From an uncultured Collinsella sp. (GTDB lineage: Bacteria > Actinomycetota > Coriobacteriia > Coriobacteriales > Coriobacteriaceae), in NCBI GenBank assembly GCA_900547835.1, contig URIJ01000088.1:1-8303 (forward strand): DNA of 8,303 bases, given 5' to 3'. Positions 7,079-8,303 of this stretch are shown one piece after another. The first letter of the stretch is position 1. Each line of letters starts with the position of its first letter. The position numbers and the translations under genes are program-made. Below the pieces are notes generated by a model, which was not told the origin of the DNA, ran no database searches, and was given only the letters and a program-made list of their open reading frames with translations.

Positions 7079-7201
7079 CTAAGTGAGTAGACTTTTTGGC
7101 GCAGGTCGAGCACAAGGCGTATCTGCCTTAGTAAAACCGCAGGTCACAGAGGTGACAGTTTTTGGTGTGCTCGACAGGTCACGAAAAGTCTACTCACTTA
7201 G
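7079..7201. repeat. 123-bp palindromic element with 18-bp perfect terminal inverted repeats
   Basis: The outer arms CTAAGTGAGTAGACTTTT (7079-7096) and AAAAGTCTACTCACTTAG (7184-7201) are exact reverse complements, extendable by one G-T and one G-C pair. A second stem, GTCGAGCACA (7105-7114) with TGTGCTCGAC (7166-7175), shares the same centre of symmetry, so both belong to one long hairpin with a small internal loop. The 51-nt tip can fold into AAGGC/GCCTT (7114-7118/7125-7129) and AAAAC/GTTTT (7133-7137/7158-7162), the latter enclosing GTCAC/GTGAC (7143-7147/7152-7156). No protein is encoded. The form suits a miniature transposable element, a REP-like intergenic repeat or a structured transcript end. 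I see no clear target-site duplication. The structure is certain from sequence; its nature is not. Confidence 0.85.
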
Positions 7202-7256
7202 ATTTGCGGTACTGGATATTCTGAGCAGGAACAGTTGAGCTTGGACGGCGCGTATT

Positions 7257-7289
7257 GCCAGGCGATGTTGGCATTTGTGCCATGCTGGC
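7257..7289. repeat. Small bulged hairpin
   Basis: TGGCA (7269-7273) pairs with TGCCA (7278-7282) over a 4-nt loop, and GCCAG (7257-7261) pairs with CTGGC (7285-7289) outside an asymmetric bulge. It lacks a following T-run on either strand, so it is not a textbook terminator. Confidence 0.4.
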
Positions 7290-7300
7290 TTGAGATTTAA

Positions 7301-7336
7301 TAAAACCGCAGGTAAAACGTTCATCAGGTACAGTTT
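7301..7336. repeat. Diverged second copy of the palindromic element's core
   Basis: TAAAACCGCAGGT (7301-7313) is identical to 7132-7144 inside the 123-bp element. The following AGGTACAGTTT (7326-7336) parallels AGGTGACAGTTT (7151-7162), keeping the AAAC...GTTT pairing. Similarity may continue into TTTGGTGCGCT (7343-7353) against TTTGGTGTGCT (7161-7171), which would reach the GntR stop codon. The outer 18-bp arms are absent here, so this is a partial or related unit. Read on the - strand it is the 3' flank of the GntR gene and ends in GGTTTTATT, which might help termination. Confidence 0.6.
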
Positions 7337-7351
7337 GCCTCGTTTGGTGCG

Positions 7352-8074
7352 CTAGCCGATGGGCTCGGTGTATTTGGCGCGGTCGGTGCGCTGGATGCGC
7401 TTGGAGACGTGGAGCGGGCGGCCGTCGGTGTCGTAGACGTAGTCGGTGATCAGGATCAGCGCCTGCCCGCGCTCAACGTTGAGCAAAAACGCCTCGTTTT
7501 GCGAGGCATAGCACACCTCAAAGGTCTTGTGCCCCTGTGCCGGCGCGCGATGGAATTCCTGGCGCAGCGTGGCGTAGAGCGAACCGTTGATATCGCGATC
7601 GATGAGCGACCCAAAGCTTGGCGGCAAATAGGTGGTCTCCAGACACAGCGGCGCATCGTCCAGGTAGCGCAGGCGGACAAGTTCGACGAGCTTGCTGCCC
7701 ACGGTAGCGTCAAAGAACTTGGCCACGCTGCCCGTTGCCTTGGTAAAGCCCGAGTCCACCGTGCGCGTGGTGGGCTTCATTCCCTGACCCTGGACCTGTG
7801 CCGTGTAGCTCGAAAACACCAGGTTGTTCTCATGCAGTGCCGGCGTGTCGGCCACAAAGGTGCCACGTCCGCGCTCGGTGCGCACCAGGCCCTCGTCAAC
7901 TAACACCTTAAGCGCGTGGCGCACGGTGCTGCGCGACAGCGCCGATTCGTCCATGAGCTCCATCTCGGACGGCAGCTTGTCTCCGCGTGCGTAGGTGCCG
8001 GCGGCGATGCGGTCACGCAGCGTACCCGCCAGACGCTCGTATTGGGCCAAGTTCTTTTTTGACGAAGTGCTCAT
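7352..8074 (-). CDS. GntR-family transcriptional regulator, HutC/UTRA type
   Basis: Ligand-responsive DNA-binding regulator of 240 aa, the usual length for the HutC subfamily. The N-terminal winged helix (about residues 10-76) shows DKLPSEMEL (32-40), the recognition helix LSRSTVRHALKVL (46-58) and the wing RGRGTFV (68-74). The C-terminal UTRA effector domain (about 95-236) shows RLRYLDDAPLCLETTYLP (134-151) and the closing YDTDGRPLHVSKRIQRTDRAKY (214-235, typical family end). Such proteins normally sense a sugar phosphate, amino acid or related small molecule and repress a nearby operon. The gene is divergent from the partial gene at 8280, and near-identical 19-bp sites precede both, which points to autoregulation and control of that neighbour. 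The start ATG (8072-8074 on the complement) has only a weak AGG-containing ribosome site, but the protein N-terminus is a normal length. The effector cannot be named. Confidence 0.93.
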   Translation of the reverse strand: MSTSSKKNLAQYERLAGTLRDRIAAGTYARGDKLPSEMELMDESALSRSTVRHALKVLVDEGLVRTERGRGTFVADTPALHENNLVFSSYTAQVQGQGMKPTTRTVDSGFTKATGSVAKFFDATVGSKLVELVRLRYLDDAPLCLETTYLPPSFGSLIDRDINGSLYATLRQEFHRAPAQGHKTFEVCYASQNEAFLLNVERGQALILITDYVYDTDGRPLHVSKRIQRTDRAKYTEPIG

Positions 8075-8083
8075 GCGAACAAC

Positions 8084-8102
8084 CTGTATCTAACTTGTAT
8101 GC
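8084..8102. promoter_or_regulatory. Operator candidate O1, in front of the GntR gene
   Basis: CTGTATCTAACTTGTATGC lies 9 bp upstream of the GntR start codon. It matches the site at 8223-8241 at 17 of 19 positions, including an exact TAACTTGTATGC. The TTGTAT core resembles the half-sites known for TreR/HutC-type GntR regulators (TTGTATATACAA-like). Binding here would block the regulator's own transcription. Confidence 0.6.
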
Positions 8103-8130
8103 TTGGCTAATCAAGCATGTATCCAATACA
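8099..8130. promoter_or_regulatory. Additional palindromic half-sites next to O1
   Basis: ATGCTTG (8099-8105) and CAAGCAT (8112-8118) form a 7-bp inverted repeat with a 6-nt spacer, immediately followed by TGTAT-CCA-ATACA (8118-8130), a 5-bp inverted repeat of the half-site motif. Both could be bound by the GntR dimer or by a second regulator. Confidence 0.4.
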
Positions 8131-8194
8131 ACAATAAAATCGCTGGTAACGAGTTATCGAAAACCGCATCAGCAAAATTTCTAAGACAAATATA

Positions 8195-8202
8195 GCATAC
8201 AA
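8195..8202. promoter_or_regulatory. Inverted operator half-site GCATACAA
   Basis: GCATACAA is the exact reverse complement of the TTGTATGC found in both O1 (8095-8102) and O2 (8234-8241). It lies upstream of O2 in the opposite orientation and may be an extra binding half-site. Confidence 0.35.
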
Positions 8203-8222
8203 CTAGTCGACATCGTTAAAAC

Positions 8223-8241
8223 ATGTATGTAACTTGTATGC
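8223..8241. promoter_or_regulatory. Operator candidate O2, in front of the divergent gene
   Basis: ATGTATGTAACTTGTATGC is the partner of O1 (17 of 19 identical). It lies 38 bp upstream of the ATG at 8280, where bound repressor would cover the promoter or early transcribed region of the divergent gene. Confidence 0.6.
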
Positions 8242-8279
8242 CATCGACAGCATCAAACGAGAAGAAAGGCTGATGCACG

Positions 8280-8303
8280 ATGACTACTCAGGAACAGGTT
8301 AAG
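8280..8303 (+). CDS. Start of a divergent gene, cut by window edge (N-terminus MTTQEQVK)
   Basis: Eight codons beginning ATG-ACT-ACT are open to the right edge. GAAAGG (8264-8269) lies 10 nt upstream, a slightly long but acceptable spacing. An earlier ATG at 8273 is closer to that site but stops after nine codons, so 8280 is the better start. The fragment is too short to assign a family. Its position opposite a GntR regulator, behind a matching operator, suggests it is the first gene of that regulator's target operon, often uptake or catabolism of the effector. Confidence 0.55.

Larger units (their letters stand above)
6956..7351. other. 396-bp gap between convergent genes; no coding potential seen
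   Basis: The space between the ends of the GNAT (+) and GntR (-) genes has lower GC than the flanking genes and no convincing ORF. It holds, from left to right: GGGACAGGTTTATTTTGG next to the GNAT stop codon; a 10-11 bp phased repeat (7041-7072); a 123-bp element with an 18-bp inverted repeat (7079-7201); a small hairpin (7257-7289); and a diverged copy of the element's core (7301-7336). No classical stem plus T-tract terminator was found for either gene, so the palindromes may serve this role. Confidence 0.8.
8075..8279. promoter_or_regulatory. AT-rich divergent control region
   Basis: The 205-bp space between the GntR gene and the next + strand gene is far more AT-rich than its surroundings and is filled with TTGTAT/ATACAA-type half-sites. 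It must contain both divergent promoters. No pair of hexamers is convincing on either strand; TCGACA (8207-8212) with TAACTT (8230-8235) at 17 bp is the best guess on the + strand, and its -10 would lie inside the second operator candidate. Confidence 0.7.

Noticed and set aside
7079..7336. A CRISPR array from the two repeated cores
   Set aside because: Only two imperfect copies 169 bp apart, no regular spacers and no cas genes in view.
7409..7903. Open frame on the + strand opposite the GntR gene
   Set aside because: It is the complement of a well-supported regulator and shows no domain of its own.

Overview
The window is GC-rich chromosomal DNA, except for two AT-richer gaps at about 6956-7351 and 8075-8279. 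The protein families, the strong C/G third-position bias and the AGGA/GGAGG-type ribosome sites suggest a high-GC Gram-positive bacterium. The sequence style most resembles a gut Coriobacteriia member such as Collinsella; this is an inference from sequence, not from a search.

Layout: five genes run on the + strand. The 3' end of nth (endonuclease III, cut by the left edge) is followed by a complete mfd (transcription-repair coupling factor, 1210 aa from the ATG at 664). Next are a PAP2-family membrane phosphatase (4353-5216), a PLP-dependent threonine aldolase-type enzyme (5262-6287) and, after a strong intrinsic terminator (6306-6348), a GNAT acetyltransferase of the phosphinothricin acetyltransferase type (6365-6955). 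A GntR/HutC-type regulator with a UTRA ligand domain lies on the - strand (7352-8074). At the right edge a + strand gene starts at about 8280, divergent from the regulator, and only its first eight codons are visible.

nth and mfd are both DNA repair genes: base excision of oxidised pyrimidines, and release of RNA polymerase stalled at lesions. They are separated by 157 bp containing terminator-like hairpins. mfd, the PAP2 gene and the aldolase gene follow one another with gaps of 56 and 45 bp and could be co-transcribed until the terminator after the aldolase gene. The products suggest no shared pathway.

The least ordinary parts are the two gaps. The 396-bp space between the convergent GNAT and GntR genes holds a 123-bp element closed by an 18-bp perfect inverted repeat, with a second, concentric 10-bp stem and further hairpins inside. 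A diverged second copy of its core (sharing an exact 13-mer) lies against the 3' end of the GntR gene. The same gap has a phased TTTGGCTTCG tandem repeat. The 205-bp space between the GntR gene and its divergent neighbour carries two 19-bp sites identical at 17 positions, one just before each start codon, plus additional TGTAT/ATACA half-sites. This is a convincing operator layout for autoregulation and control of the neighbouring operon. I see no CRISPR array, tRNA, rRNA, transposase or complete novel multi-gene system in the window.
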